From Microcaldota archaeon (lineage in GTDB: Archaea > Micrarchaeota > Micrarchaeia > Micrarchaeales > CABMGC01): a DNA stretch of 52,499 nucleotides. The stretch covers positions 1-52,499 of the forward strand of contig DAHWXM010000010.1 in NCBI GenBank assembly GCA_027334165.1, read 5' to 3'. Below the pieces are notes generated by a model. That model worked only from the letters and a program-made list of their open reading frames with translations. It searched no databases and had not been told where the DNA came from. This document shows, in pieces, positions 14,800 through 22,824 of this stretch. Position 1 is the stretch's first letter, and every line of letters starts with the position of its first letter. The position numbers and the translations under genes were made by a program.

Positions 14800-16203
14800 A
14801 TGTTGCTGCTCCCGATAATAATAGTAATTCCGTTCCTGGCTGCGACACTGTTGAACTTCTTGGATGTCCGCAGGGCGCATTCTGTATCGCTCATAGCGTC
14901 CGCAGCTGTTCTTGCACTTACACTTGCAGCAGTGGCTTTAGCGTACATTAACGGAACACAGTCGCTGGGCTTTTCATATTCCTACATACCTGCGCTTTCT
15001 GTGCAGTTCGACGTGCAATTCACATCACTGACGCTGATGCTGGCTCTCATGACAGCTATAGTATTCTTCTCTGCGTCGCTGGTCGGTGAATACTTCATAG
15101 AGAAATCCCGCCTATATAACATGCTCTTTCTGCTCGCGGAGGGCGCGTCCATTGGCGTCTTTCTTGCAGGAAATCTATTGCTTCTATACCTGTTCTGGGA
15201 GATAAGCGAGGTGATGATGTTCTTCATCATCTTTGTATTTGGGGGGTATGACCGCAGGTATGCGGCAATAAAGTTCATAGTGTACTCTCTGGCATCAAGT
15301 CTGCTGCTCCTAATTGCTGTGCTACTGCTGTACTCCAGCACGTCGTCGTTCAGCATAGCCGCCATAGCGAAGGCATCGACAACAATACCGCATGCAGTGC
15401 AGCTGCTGGTTCTGGTGCTGTTTGCCCTGTCCTTCATGATCAAGGCCCCTGTTTTTCCATTCCATTCGTGGCTTCCTGATGCGCACACTGAGGCTCCAAC
15501 GATGGGCAGCATGATACTCGCTGGGGTGCTTCTCAAATTCGGTGGATATGGATTCCTCCTGATGTTTCTACTACTCCCCGTGGCGCATTCATACGCGCTC
15601 TACTTTGCTGTTTTGTTTGGGTTTTCATCAATCTATTCGGCATTCGCTGCGCTGAGACAGCGTAACCTGAAACGCATGATCGCATACACTAGCATACTAG
15701 ATATGGGGATCGTGGCCTTGGGTGCCGCTGCGTCTGGTGTGATAGGTGATTCCGGTTCCATATACGCGATGCTCAGCCATGGCATAGCCATATCCATGCT
15801 GTTCTTGGTGGCGGGAACAGTGGACGAGCTTTACGGCACCCTAGACATAACCAAGATCTCCGGGGTGATGTCTAGATTTCCAACGATCTCATACCTGTTC
15901 GTTGCTGGTGTGTTTGCAATAATAGGGCTTCCTCTCACCGCCGGATTCGTGGGGGACATCCTTGTTTTCATAGGTGCATTTGCATCCTTTGGGATGATAG
16001 GCTTAGCGCCGCTCGTAGGCATAATAGTCATAGGAGCAGCGCTATTCTGGACGTTCGAACGCGTTTTTCTGCGCACGTCCAGGATAACCGCGCCGTACAG
16101 GATCCCTGACAACACCATAATGTATTCACTTGTGTTTCTGATGATCTCTACGATACTTGCGGGGGTGCTGCCATTCTTGCTAATCTCGGCATCAGGGCTT
16201 TAA
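14800..16203 (+). CDS. NuoM/MrpD-type proton-translocating membrane subunit (orphan)
   Basis: A 467-residue protein with about 14 helices. The proton-channel signatures are present: Glu in LFWEISEVMMF (helix 5), Lys in FMIKAPVFPFHSWLPDAH (helix 7), Lys in AGVLLKFGGYG (helix 8) and RMIAYTSILDMG. FPFHSWLPDAHTEAPT is nearly the NuoM consensus. NuoM moves protons in complex I; relatives work in Mrp antiporters and membrane-bound hydrogenases. No other Nuo, Mrp or hydrogenase gene is in this window, so its partners are elsewhere or it works alone. The ATG at 14800 is 71 bases after the AAA gene, with an AT-rich element near 14750. Confidence 0.88.
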   Translation: MLLLPIIIVIPFLAATLLNFLDVRRAHSVSLIASAAVLALTLAAVALAYINGTQSLGFSYSYIPALSVQFDVQFTSLTLMLALMTAIVFFSASLVGEYFIEKSRLYNMLFLLAEGASIGVFLAGNLLLLYLFWEISEVMMFFIIFVFGGYDRRYAAIKFIVYSLASSLLLLIAVLLLYSSTSSFSIAAIAKASTTIPHAVQLLVLVLFALSFMIKAPVFPFHSWLPDAHTEAPTMGSMILAGVLLKFGGYGFLLMFLLLPVAHSYALYFAVLFGFSSIYSAFAALRQRNLKRMIAYTSILDMGIVALGAAASGVIGDSGSIYAMLSHGIAISMLFLVAGTVDELYGTLDITKISGVMSRFPTISYLFVAGVFAIIGLPLTAGFVGDILVFIGAFASFGMIGLAPLVGIIVIGAALFWTFERVFLRTSRITAPYRIPDNTIMYSLVFLMISTILAGVLPFLLISASGL

Positions 16204-16244
16204 CTGTGGGAACCTCCGGGCTTCGCCTTCTCCTGTCGCACGCT

Positions 16245-16553
16245 CTAGCAAGCTCCAATAAGGGAGGGGAAGAAAACACTTACGCTCAACGGGCCTAACA
16301 ATACCATCAAGAAAGACGCTAGGGCAAGCACCAGAAAAAGTGCATTCACTACTCTTCGCAATACATTCGGCGTCTTTCGTCCCTGCATCCGCAGCATGAG
16401 GAACAGGATGAGAAAAACCGCACCGATTGCAGCAGAAGCAAACGGTATCGCCGGCACATAGCGGCATGCTGCCGGATAACCCTGCGCCTGAACTAAAATA
16501 GCGCTCCATACCAGAAGCACCAACGATACGATGGATATTGACCGGTAATTCAT
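16245..16553 (-). CDS. Small membrane protein of unknown function (102 aa)
   Basis: Starts MNYRSISIVSL at 16553. Three hydrophobic segments are clear: IVSLVLLVWSAILVQAQG, ASAAIGAVFLILFLMLRM and ALFLVLALASFLMVLLGPLS, followed by a short hydrophobic tail. A basic loop (QGRKTPNVLRR) lies between helices two and three. A Cys pair in the outer loop region is possible. The start is supported by a TATA box 24 bases upstream, and a much longer open frame that runs through aIF2-beta on the other strand is not used. I recognise no family. Confidence 0.6.
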   Translation of the reverse strand: MNYRSISIVSLVLLVWSAILVQAQGYPAACRYVPAIPFASAAIGAVFLILFLMLRMQGRKTPNVLRRVVNALFLVLALASFLMVLLGPLSVSVFFPSLIGAC

Positions 16554-16572
16554 AATCGACCACTCCAAGAAC

Positions 16573-16582
16573 GAATATAAAG
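16573..16582 (-). promoter_or_regulatory. TATA box of the 102-residue membrane protein
   Basis: On the minus strand CTTTATATTC is centred about 25 bases before the ATG at 16553, the spacing for a leaderless archaeal gene. Confidence 0.5.
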
Positions 16583-16655
16583 CACATCGCGAAATTTGGC
16601 GTATCCCGTTCCAGACGCTCCGGTGCGTGCTCCTTTTAAGTATAAAAGCACAAGT

Positions 16656-16699
16656 GTTATAAATAGAACGAGCGCATATTTCTAATGTTAAATGCGGTG
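16656..16699 (+). promoter_or_regulatory. TATA box and Shine-Dalgarno sequence of aIF2-beta
   Basis: GTTATAAATAG at 16656-16666 is a good TATA box; a second candidate lies at 16640. The expected transcript start is near 16687. GGTG at 16696-16699 matches archaeal 16S rRNA pairing and lies five bases before a CTG codon at 16705, which supports that unusual start. Confidence 0.5.
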
Positions 16700-16704
16700 T
16701 TATC

Positions 16705-17115
16705 CTGGCGTACGACGAGCTACTTGACAGGGCATTCTCAGCGCTGCCCCAACTATCCGAAGAGAAGATGGACTTTAAGATACCTGAGGCCGACTCGATA
16801 ATACAGGGCAACAAGACCCTTATCCGCAACATATCCCAGATAGCCGACGTCGCAAGGCGAGACAAGGAGGATATAGCCAAGTACCTTTCTAAGGATCTCG
16901 CGGCTCCCACGAGCATGGATGGCAACGTGCTGAGCATAAGCGCAAGGATACAACCAAACGTGCTCAACGAGAAGCTTAAGCGATACTTCGAGACCTACAT
17001 CATATGCAAGGAGTGCAAGAAGCCAGACACCAAGGTGCTTGAGACGCAGCGCGGATATGTTGTGCTGTCATGCGAAGCCTGCGGTGCTATATATACCGTT
17101 AAGAATTATCAGTGA
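16705..17115 (+). CDS. Translation initiation factor aIF2 subunit beta
   Basis: Part of the aIF2 heterotrimer that brings initiator tRNA to the ribosome. The N-terminal helix that binds aIF2-gamma (YDELLDRAFSALPQ), the core ending IQGNKTLIRNISQIAD, and a C-terminal zinc ribbon with Cys pairs in ICKECKKPDT and SCEACGAIYTV are all in order. Length is 136 residues, as usual. The first ATG, at 16768, would remove the conserved N-terminal helix. The frame upstream has no ATG, GTG or TTG, but a CTG at 16705 sits at the family start position five bases after GGTG. I therefore propose initiation at CTG. The stop overlaps a possible GTG of aIF1A. Confidence 0.9.
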   Translation: MAYDELLDRAFSALPQLSEEKMDFKIPEADSIIQGNKTLIRNISQIADVARRDKEDIAKYLSKDLAAPTSMDGNVLSISARIQPNVLNEKLKRYFETYIICKECKKPDTKVLETQRGYVVLSCEACGAIYTVKNYQ

Positions 17116-17120
17116 CCATT

Positions 17121-17444
17121 ATGGCGTACCAAAAACATCGTGGAGGACGCGGCGCGGACACAGGCGCTTCGCACAAGCTGTTGCTTCCGCGCGGAAACGA
17201 AGTGGTAGGCCAGGTTGCGAAGGCTCTCGGTGCCTCGAATTTCCTAGTGGCATGCTCGGATAATCTGGAGCGCACCTGCTCCATACCCGGAAGGCTAAGA
17301 AGACGGTTCTGGGTGAAGGAACGCGACATAGTGCTTGTAAAGCCGTGGGTTGTGCAGGGCGACCAGCGCGGAGACATCGTGTGGAGATACAGCATAATGG
17401 ACAAGGATCTGCTTAAGGCTAAGGGCTACGACCTGCCGAAGTGA
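17121..17444 (+). CDS. Translation initiation factor aIF1A
   Basis: OB-fold factor that binds the A site of the small ribosomal subunit during initiation. Signature text: LLLPRGNEVVGQVAKALG, CSIPGRLRRRFWVKERDIVLV and QGDQRGDIVWRYS. Length is about 107 residues, standard. The ATG at 17121 is the likely start; a GTG at 17112 overlaps the aIF2-beta stop and would add three residues. Both factors probably share one transcript. It converges on the RIO1 gene with one base between the stops. Confidence 0.94.
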   Translation: MAYQKHRGGRGADTGASHKLLLPRGNEVVGQVAKALGASNFLVACSDNLERTCSIPGRLRRRFWVKERDIVLVKPWVVQGDQRGDIVWRYSIMDKDLLKAKGYDLPK

Positions 17445-17445
17445 C

Positions 17446-18216
17446 TTATTCCTCTGCCATGCTCCTTATTTCATTGACGATTTTTCCGACGTCACGCTCG
17501 ACTCCGTACCTTTTCCTGAAGTATGCGAGTATGTTGCCAACGTCGCGCTCAAGAAAGGCCTGCGCCTTGGGATGGTCCGCGGTGACCGCCTGCCCGAAGT
17601 CAATCATGAACGGGGTGCCGTTGCTCATCAGTATGTTGTATTCGCTTACGTCCCCGTGCACCAGACCTGCGGAATAAAGTTTGCCGATGTCCTTTAGTAC
17701 TGTGTCCAGAACCCCGCTTGGGTTATCCACGACAGTCTCCTTCAACCTCGGCGCAGGCGCATTCCCATTCCCGATGAACTCCATGGCCAGCACGTTGTTC
17801 TCGAACGTGTACGGTGCGGGGGAATGTACCTTCGCGTTGTGTGCAAGTCTAAGGTTGCCGAATTCTTTCCTGCACCACGTGCTTATCAGCTGCATGTCCG
17901 TGCTTATCCTCCTCTGGAAGCGCCTGTCGCCAGTTATGTAGTCTATCCTCGCCTTGAAGCTCGATGTCTCGAGCCTGAATATCTTAAGTACCACGAAGTC
18001 TGCGTCGACCTTGTCTCCTGCGTCTGCAAGATACACGTCAGCCTCCTTCCCCCTAGCTATTATGAAGCGCATTCGCGATACTACGTTGCGCGTAAAGACC
18101 TTGCCGATGGCCATTATCGTGCGCCTGTCGAAGACACCCTCCTCTATCTTCAATTGCTCTTTCAGCATGAAGTCCTCGCGCAATGGCTCCTTCCTTCTGC
18201 CTAGACGCCTGGCCAT
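17446..18216 (-). CDS. rio1: RIO1-type serine kinase/ATPase
   Basis: Atypical protein kinase involved in late maturation of the small ribosomal subunit. Visible: the flexible P-loop ARGKEADVYLA, catalytic Lys in FVVLKIFRLE, the RIO1-specific FKARIDYITGDRRF, catalytic loop HGDVSEYNILM (Asp and Asn), metal-binding MIDFGQAV (IDFGQ rather than DFG), and DHPKAQAFLERDVGN. The N-terminal extension is short, as in archaea. Length of 256 residues fits. It sits next to two translation initiation factors, in line with a ribosome role. Confidence 0.95.
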   Translation of the reverse strand: MARRLGRRKEPLREDFMLKEQLKIEEGVFDRRTIMAIGKVFTRNVVSRMRFIIARGKEADVYLADAGDKVDADFVVLKIFRLETSSFKARIDYITGDRRFQRRISTDMQLISTWCRKEFGNLRLAHNAKVHSPAPYTFENNVLAMEFIGNGNAPAPRLKETVVDNPSGVLDTVLKDIGKLYSAGLVHGDVSEYNILMSNGTPFMIDFGQAVTADHPKAQAFLERDVGNILAYFRKRYGVERDVGKIVNEIRSMAEE

Positions 18217-18260
18217 AAGATCAACTTAAGCAATTTAAATGCCCCTGCTAAATATATATT

Positions 18261-18941
18261 ATGCCCGGGATAGCTCTTCTAGTGGACAACAGAGAGCGCA
18301 ATGAATCTCTTCTTAATGCGCTAGAGTCCAACGGCGTGCATCTCTCCGCAGCACAACTTCCTGTAGGTGATTATATCGTATCTGATAGAATGTGCGTGGA
18401 GCGGAAAACGGTGTCTGACTTTGAAAATTCGATCATAGATTCGCGCCTCTTCGACCAGGTCTCGCGGCTCGAAGCTTCCTTCGAGAAACCCATACTCATC
18501 ATAGAAGGCAACGAGTGCGACTTCAGGTTGGGAAAGAACGTCATGGACGGCGCAATAACAAGTCTGTGCGCCGATTACAGGGTGCAGATACTGCGGACTA
18601 TCAACGCTGAAGAAACCGCATACGTGATCTTCAAGCTTGCGGAGCGTGAGCAGGGCGTGAAGGAAAGATCCCCAAAGTTGCAGGGCAGGAAGAAGGCGCA
18701 CGACATGCACGAATGGCAGTTGCTGCTCCTGAGCGCCATCCCCGGGGTTGGGACAAAACTCGCGGAACAGCTTTTAGTCCGTTTCAAGACCATTCGTGGC
18801 GTGCTCTCCGCGGATGTTGACGATCTTATGACCGTGGAAAAGATAGGCAAGAAGAAGGCGGAGCGCATATACGGGATAGTCAACTCAGAGTCCGGTGCAG
18901 CATCTTCTTCAACTTCCATCCCTGGCCGGTGCGACGCATGA
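18261..18941 (+). CDS. XPF/ERCC4-type structure-specific nuclease with HhH domain
   Basis: The N-terminal ERCC4 nuclease has VDNRERN, GDYIVSDRMCVERKTVSDF (ERKxxxDF catalytic motif) and ILIIEGNE. The C-terminal tandem helix-hairpin-helix is seen in LSAIPGVGTKLAEQLLVRF and VEKIGKKKAERIYGI. At 226 residues it is the short archaeal form without the Hef helicase. It cuts 3' flaps and forked or branched DNA, and in other archaea partners PCNA. A C-terminal tail ends SIPGRCDA with no PCNA box. The ATG at 18261 lies about 25 bases after an AATTTAAATG element. It overlaps the PhoU-like gene by ATGA, so the two are co-translated despite unrelated functions. Confidence 0.94.
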   Translation: MPGIALLVDNRERNESLLNALESNGVHLSAAQLPVGDYIVSDRMCVERKTVSDFENSIIDSRLFDQVSRLEASFEKPILIIEGNECDFRLGKNVMDGAITSLCADYRVQILRTINAEETAYVIFKLAEREQGVKERSPKLQGRKKAHDMHEWQLLLLSAIPGVGTKLAEQLLVRFKTIRGVLSADVDDLMTVEKIGKKKAERIYGIVNSESGAASSSTSIPGRCDA

Positions 18942-19570
18942 AATTCCTAGATAACCTAATCAAGATTGGCGAACAGGAGATGTTCCTCCGCACTAGGCGC
19001 ATGATACGCAGGGCCGAAACGTCGGTCAATCTGCTCGACAAGGTGATAGGCGGCTCCGGCGACGTGAGCAGGATAGCTGAAATCAAAGAGGAGTCCTACC
19101 TTGACCTGCTGGACATATCAAAATCAATAACGTCTGGGGCCATCGCGCCGAACCTGATAACGGACATGCTGTCGCTAATCTCGCTGGAAAACGACATCGT
19201 AGACACGATATTCAATGTTGCCAGGTCACTGGTAAGGTTCAAGGTTTCCGATTCGCAGTCCAAGAAGTTCATGACGAACAGCCTAAAGGAGGCCAGTGCA
19301 CTTATGCACAGTGCGCTTGGGATACTCTACAGATTGCATGGCACGTCTGACTTCTCCGAGATGCGCAAGTACCAACAGGAGATAAGCAGGATAGAAGAGG
19401 AGGGCGACGAAGTGAAGGAGCGCATGCTGAGTTACGCTTACAACTCCCGGACTGACTTTAAGACATTCTACCACCTGATAAATCTTGCATATCTATCCGA
19501 CAATGTCCTAGATGCGTGCGAAGACATTGCGGACATGTATGTCAGCATCATGCTCTCGATAGCTACGTGA
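18938..19570 (+). CDS. PhoU-like protein (DUF47 family)
   Basis: All-helical protein of 211 residues matching DUF47: FLRTRRMIRRAETSVNLLDK at the start, EEEGDEVKERMLSYAY with the family E/D-rich metal-binding pattern, and NLAYLSDNVLDACEDIADMY near the end. DUF47 proteins are usually encoded beside PiT phosphate transporters and are thought to regulate them, as PhoU does for Pst. The next gene here is a PiT transporter 10 bases downstream. The ATG overlaps the nuclease stop (ATGA). Confidence 0.88.
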   Translation: MKFLDNLIKIGEQEMFLRTRRMIRRAETSVNLLDKVIGGSGDVSRIAEIKEESYLDLLDISKSITSGAIAPNLITDMLSLISLENDIVDTIFNVARSLVRFKVSDSQSKKFMTNSLKEASALMHSALGILYRLHGTSDFSEMRKYQQEISRIEEEGDEVKERMLSYAYNSRTDFKTFYHLINLAYLSDNVLDACEDIADMYVSIMLSIAT

Positions 19571-19580
19571 GGCATCTTCC

Positions 19581-20495
19581 ATGGACCTGCTAATGTCTGC
19601 CCTTGTTTTCGTCCTTGTCTTCATGGTGTCCGGGAACAATCTCTCCGCATCATCCGGCTCCATAATATCCAGCAGGATGGTAAGCAGGCGTATAGGGATA
19701 GCTATTTCCATAGTCGGCACCCTCGCTGGGCTTTTCATGGAAGGAAATCTGCTGAAGTACGGATTCGGACAGATATTCGAATCATCGCCGCACAGTCTTG
19801 TCATGATACCCCTGATAACCGGGATATTGATATTCATGATAGCCAACAAGATGCGAGTGCCACAGTCCCTATCAATCACATTCACTACGTCGCTCATGGG
19901 GATAGGGTTTGCATTCGGCAATGGCATCGATACAGGATTTGCGCTGTCTATAATAGCGTTCTGGGTTTTTGCCGCTGCCGTGTCCATTGCGCTTACCATA
20001 GCCTCGATGCGCATTTCTTCGCGCATAATCGCAGGAAGGGATGTGTGGGGTTCCCTGCGGCGCATAAAGCAATTGCTGATCCTGCTGTCGTTCCTTACCG
20101 CATTCACACTTGGTGCAAACACGTTCGGACTTGTCATGGTTTCGGTGAGTCGGTACGTAAGCGTTTTCGTGATTGCCGTGGCCATAATTCTTGGAAGCGT
20201 ATTCGCAAGTGCCGGAACGCTGAGGCGCGTGAGCGATGACATACTCCCTATGCGATATCTTAATGCGCTCGTGTCTCAAGCCATATCCGTGCTGGTCGTT
20301 GAGGCGGGCACCCTCTTCAGCGTGCCCATATCAAACACGCAGACCTACTCGGCGAGCCTCTACGGGGCGACTCTGAGTTACGGTTCCAAACTCTTCAGGC
20401 GCAGGCCTGCCATCGAAATGGCATTCACATGGGTGATTACAGCTGTGATAAGCTTCGGTGCAGGGTACGCGATAACCAAATTGTTCCTCAGTTGA
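19581..20495 (+). CDS. PiT-family inorganic phosphate transporter
   Basis: A 304-residue protein with about nine helices and two inverted repeats. The first repeat has SGNNLSASSGSIISSRM (usually GNNDxANxxGTxVSSR) and KMRVPQSLSITFTTSLMGIG. The second has LGANTFGLVMVSVS and VPISNTQTYSASLYGA. These are PiT signature positions with some relaxed residues; the usual Asp of GNNDxAN is Leu, so the coupling ion or affinity may differ. It is slightly shorter than most homologues. It is co-transcribed with the DUF47 regulator. Transport is probably driven by H+ or Na+. Confidence 0.82.
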   Translation: MDLLMSALVFVLVFMVSGNNLSASSGSIISSRMVSRRIGIAISIVGTLAGLFMEGNLLKYGFGQIFESSPHSLVMIPLITGILIFMIANKMRVPQSLSITFTTSLMGIGFAFGNGIDTGFALSIIAFWVFAAAVSIALTIASMRISSRIIAGRDVWGSLRRIKQLLILLSFLTAFTLGANTFGLVMVSVSRYVSVFVIAVAIILGSVFASAGTLRRVSDDILPMRYLNALVSQAISVLVVEAGTLFSVPISNTQTYSASLYGATLSYGSKLFRRRPAIEMAFTWVITAVISFGAGYAITKLFLS

Positions 20496-20496
20496 T

Positions 20497-20949
20497 TCAG
20501 TCCAATACCGGCCTAAACGTTCCAAACGTCAGCGCAAGTTGGCATTGCTCTGCCCTGGCTATTCCATTCTTCTTGATAAACTTTGTTGCCGAACCGGCAT
20601 CGTCTGACACGAGCAGGAAGTCGTTACTGTGCCTCGCCGCGCTTTCCTCTATCGCCCTTTTGATGTTGAGGGTGCCCGCCACGAACAGCAGCATCTCCAT
20701 ATGCAGCGAGCTCGACCTCATGGTGCTCTCCTTCTTCCTTATCCATGCGTTCAGGTACGACGGCAGCAGCCTGTCGCATACCCCTTCCTTGTACCTGAGG
20801 AGCAGAATGAAGCTCCTGTCTCCTGAGGCAAGTCTGGCCCTGTCCACAAGCGTGTCCATACTGCCGCCAAACGAGCACCTGTACGCTACTACGCCGCCCT
20901 TCGGCATTATCTGGCTTTCTTCTTCTATGGGACTGCCTCTGTGTTTCAT
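20497..20949 (-). CDS. Cgi121-like KEOPS subunit
   Basis: A 150-residue protein. The block SSLHMEMLLFVAGTLNIKRA followed by IEESAARHSNDFLLVSDD resembles Cgi121, which binds the Bud32 kinase and recruits tRNA for t6A formation. Cgi121 usually shows an ALxxEILxxLSGxxxI pattern at that site. The start may be at 20949 or at 20907 (MPKGGVVAYR). A TATA-like stretch lies at about 20984-20992 in the gap shared with the divergent hydrolase gene. Its stop is one base from the PiT stop. Other KEOPS genes are not in the window. Confidence 0.65.
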   Translation of the reverse strand: MKHRGSPIEEESQIMPKGGVVAYRCSFGGSMDTLVDRARLASGDRSFILLLRYKEGVCDRLLPSYLNAWIRKKESTMRSSSLHMEMLLFVAGTLNIKRAIEESAARHSNDFLLVSDDAGSATKFIKKNGIARAEQCQLALTFGTFRPVLD

Positions 20950-21020
20950 AATACCTGGCTCTGTAATTGATTCGGCATAGCGCCTTATTAATCTGACATC
21001 CGAGTACAGTACGGGTGCAC

Positions 21021-21755
21021 ATGGACTTCGAGAAGGACTTTTCAGCGCGCATGCTAAAGACGGCGTGGGGAGACGTCAACTACCTTGCCAATGACGGAGG
21101 AGGGATCCCTGTGATTTTCATACATGGCCTAGGAGCCAGCTCGAAAACGTGGAAGCGCTTCGTGAAGTACCTGCCAGACAGCATGGATGTCTATCTAATA
21201 GATCTCCTTGGGCATGGAAGATCTGCGGCGCCAACGACCGACTACACGATAGCGCTCCAAGCATCTGTAGTGGAGCAGTTGGTCTTAGCAGAGGATCTGC
21301 GGAACTATTACCTATTCGGGCATTCCTACGGCGGCTGGATAGCAGCCTACTACGCAGAGCGCCATCCAGAAATGGCGGGATTAGTGCTGGAGGATGCTGC
21401 CGGAATGAAGGACTTCGCGGAGCACCGCATCGCGCAAAATCCAAAATACCTCGAGGAGCTGCACAGAAATGCGCTCGCGCTAAATCCGCGCCCGCACGTG
21501 GTGGGCAGCATTGTGGATTCGTACGGCGCATCTGAGGAATTGACTGCCGAAGATCTGGGCAGCATCGAGCCAAGGACCCTCGTCATGTGGGGTGGTGTCG
21601 ACTCCGTCATAGACATAAAGTGCGGCGAGATGTTCCACAAACAGATAGGCAATAGCGAATTTCAGGTTATCGCCGATACTGGCCATACTCCGCATTATGA
21701 GAAGCCAGAGGTAGCGAGCCGTATCTTTCTCGACTTCGTCGGGCATGTGGCATGA
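21021..21755 (+). CDS. Alpha/beta hydrolase
   Basis: A 244-residue hydrolase of the classical fold. IFIHGLGASSKTW holds the oxyanion-hole HG. GHSYGGWIAAYYA is the nucleophile elbow with Ser. WGGVDSVID contains the acid Asp region and DTGHTPHYEKPE the catalytic His. DLLGHGRSAAP is also typical. The spacing fits esterases and C-C hydrolases rather than haloalkane dehalogenases; the substrate cannot be told. No signal peptide, so it is cytoplasmic. The ATG at 21021 is favoured over a GTG at 21015, with a TATA-like TATTAATC about 30 bases upstream. Confidence 0.9.
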   Translation: MDFEKDFSARMLKTAWGDVNYLANDGGGIPVIFIHGLGASSKTWKRFVKYLPDSMDVYLIDLLGHGRSAAPTTDYTIALQASVVEQLVLAEDLRNYYLFGHSYGGWIAAYYAERHPEMAGLVLEDAAGMKDFAEHRIAQNPKYLEELHRNALALNPRPHVVGSIVDSYGASEELTAEDLGSIEPRTLVMWGGVDSVIDIKCGEMFHKQIGNSEFQVIADTGHTPHYEKPEVASRIFLDFVGHVA

Positions 21756-21768
21756 CCCGCCGTACCGG

Positions 21769-21960
21769 TCATGGGTCCCAATCTTCGAAGCCTTCCAGCT
21801 CGGGGTACCTCCCCTCTTCCCCACTGAGCAGCCCATCCTCCTCGTCGCCGTAAGTGTCCTCATCGTCTTCCATGCCCATTCTCTCGATGAGCACGCTCCT
21901 TTTCCCCGCCTTTCTGTAAATCCTTTCAAACATGAGATCGCCGCTATATAGACAATCCAT
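21769..21960 (-). CDS. Small acidic protein (63 aa), uncertain
   Basis: Reads MDCLYSGDLMFERIYRKAGK, then a very acidic half (GMEDDEDTYGDEEDGLLSGE). A basic N-terminal half with an acidic tail suggests a nucleic-acid- or protein-binding accessory factor. No family is recognised. The start is uncertain: 21960 fits a TATA element (CCTATAAAG) about 30-35 bases upstream, while 21933 (MFERIYRK) is also possible. It could be a chance open frame. Confidence 0.35.
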   Translation of the reverse strand: MDCLYSGDLMFERIYRKAGKRSVLIERMGMEDDEDTYGDEEDGLLSGEEGRYPELEGFEDWDP

Positions 21961-22053
21961 ATGCTTTAAATGATTGAGCCCTGGCGCTTTATAGGGGAAG
22001 TAATAATTAGCCCGTATTTGCCGTCTGGGGCATCTCTTCCGCAAACTGGTCCA

Positions 22054-22401
22054 TCAGCTAAACCCTATGAGCACGGTTCCAGCCGCTATTATCAGTATAC
22101 CAAGCCATCTCAATTCTGAGATACTTTCACCGAGGAGAAAGTAGGCCATAATGCTTGCAAATATGTAACTCAGCCCGCCGAAGCTGTAGGCCCAGCTGAG
22201 GTTCTTCCTTCCGAGCGCATAGAAGTACGCAAGGGTAGAAATACCGTACACCACAAATCCCATCACTATGTAAGTCAGAAGCGCGTATCCGGAATTCGAA
22301 AGGCCCGCCTTGAACAGAACCTGTCCGGCACCTCCGAGCAGCGTGCTAAACACCAGAAGTGCTACGAAAAAGCTCTTGCTCCTATTTGTGACATATTCCA
22401 T
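22054..22401 (-). CDS. SMR/EamA-like four-helix transporter, second of a pair
   Basis: A 115-residue protein with four membrane helices. GGAGQVLFKAGL in helix one, ALGRKNLSWAYSFGG between helices two and three, and LLGESISELRWLGILIIAAG at the end are typical of the drug/metabolite transporter superfamily half-units. It lies eight bases after a homologous 119-residue gene, so the two likely form a heterodimer. Possible cargo includes lipid-linked sugars (ArnE/ArnF-like) or amphiphiles; specificity cannot be read. Confidence 0.82.
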   Translation of the reverse strand: MEYVTNRSKSFFVALLVFSTLLGGAGQVLFKAGLSNSGYALLTYIVMGFVVYGISTLAYFYALGRKNLSWAYSFGGLSYIFASIMAYFLLGESISELRWLGILIIAAGTVLIGFS

Positions 22402-22409
22402 TCCGGCAC

Positions 22410-22769
22410 CTAGTATGTAATTGCTATGACCGCTATCCCAATCACTATGAGCAAGACTCCGAGCGCCCTGTGCAGACTTATCCTCTCACCCAAAAGGAAC
22501 TTTGATATCAGCAGCACGAATATGAAGACACTGGCGAAGGTGGGATACACGAATGAGAGTTCCCCGCCACGCAGGGCAAACAGGTACACCGCAAGGCTGG
22601 CAAGGTATATCGCCACGCCTAGAAGCAGCGCCTTGTTCGTGGCGAGAGAGGTCATGCCCTTGATGTTGAATCTGAAGGCCGGCATGCTCCTCTTGAAGAT
22701 GTACTGCGCTACCGCTGCCATGAATGCAGACGCCAATATCACGCCTACCAGAAATATTTCATCCTGCAT
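22410..22769 (-). CDS. SMR/EamA-like four-helix transporter, first of a pair
   Basis: A 119-residue protein with four helices, paralogous to the next gene. Signature segments are AAVAQYIFKRSMP, FALRGGELSFVYPTFA and LLGERISLHRALGVLLIVIG. The helix-one Glu of EmrE that binds cations is not evident, which points away from a classical drug/proton antiporter and toward an ArnEF-like flippase or another DMT role. It lies 55 bases downstream of ThrRS. Confidence 0.82.
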   Translation of the reverse strand: MQDEIFLVGVILASAFMAAVAQYIFKRSMPAFRFNIKGMTSLATNKALLLGVAIYLASLAVYLFALRGGELSFVYPTFASVFIFVLLISKFLLGERISLHRALGVLLIVIGIAVIAITY

Positions 22770-22824
22770 GTCATTACCCCGTGCGCATTGTGCAACGATT
22801 CAAATACTCGCGCACAGCTGCGCA

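Noticed and set aside
16245-16967. A 240-residue minus-strand frame starting inside aIF2-beta
   Set aside because: Only the last 102 residues make sense as a protein and have their own TATA box; the first part is the reverse of a real gene.
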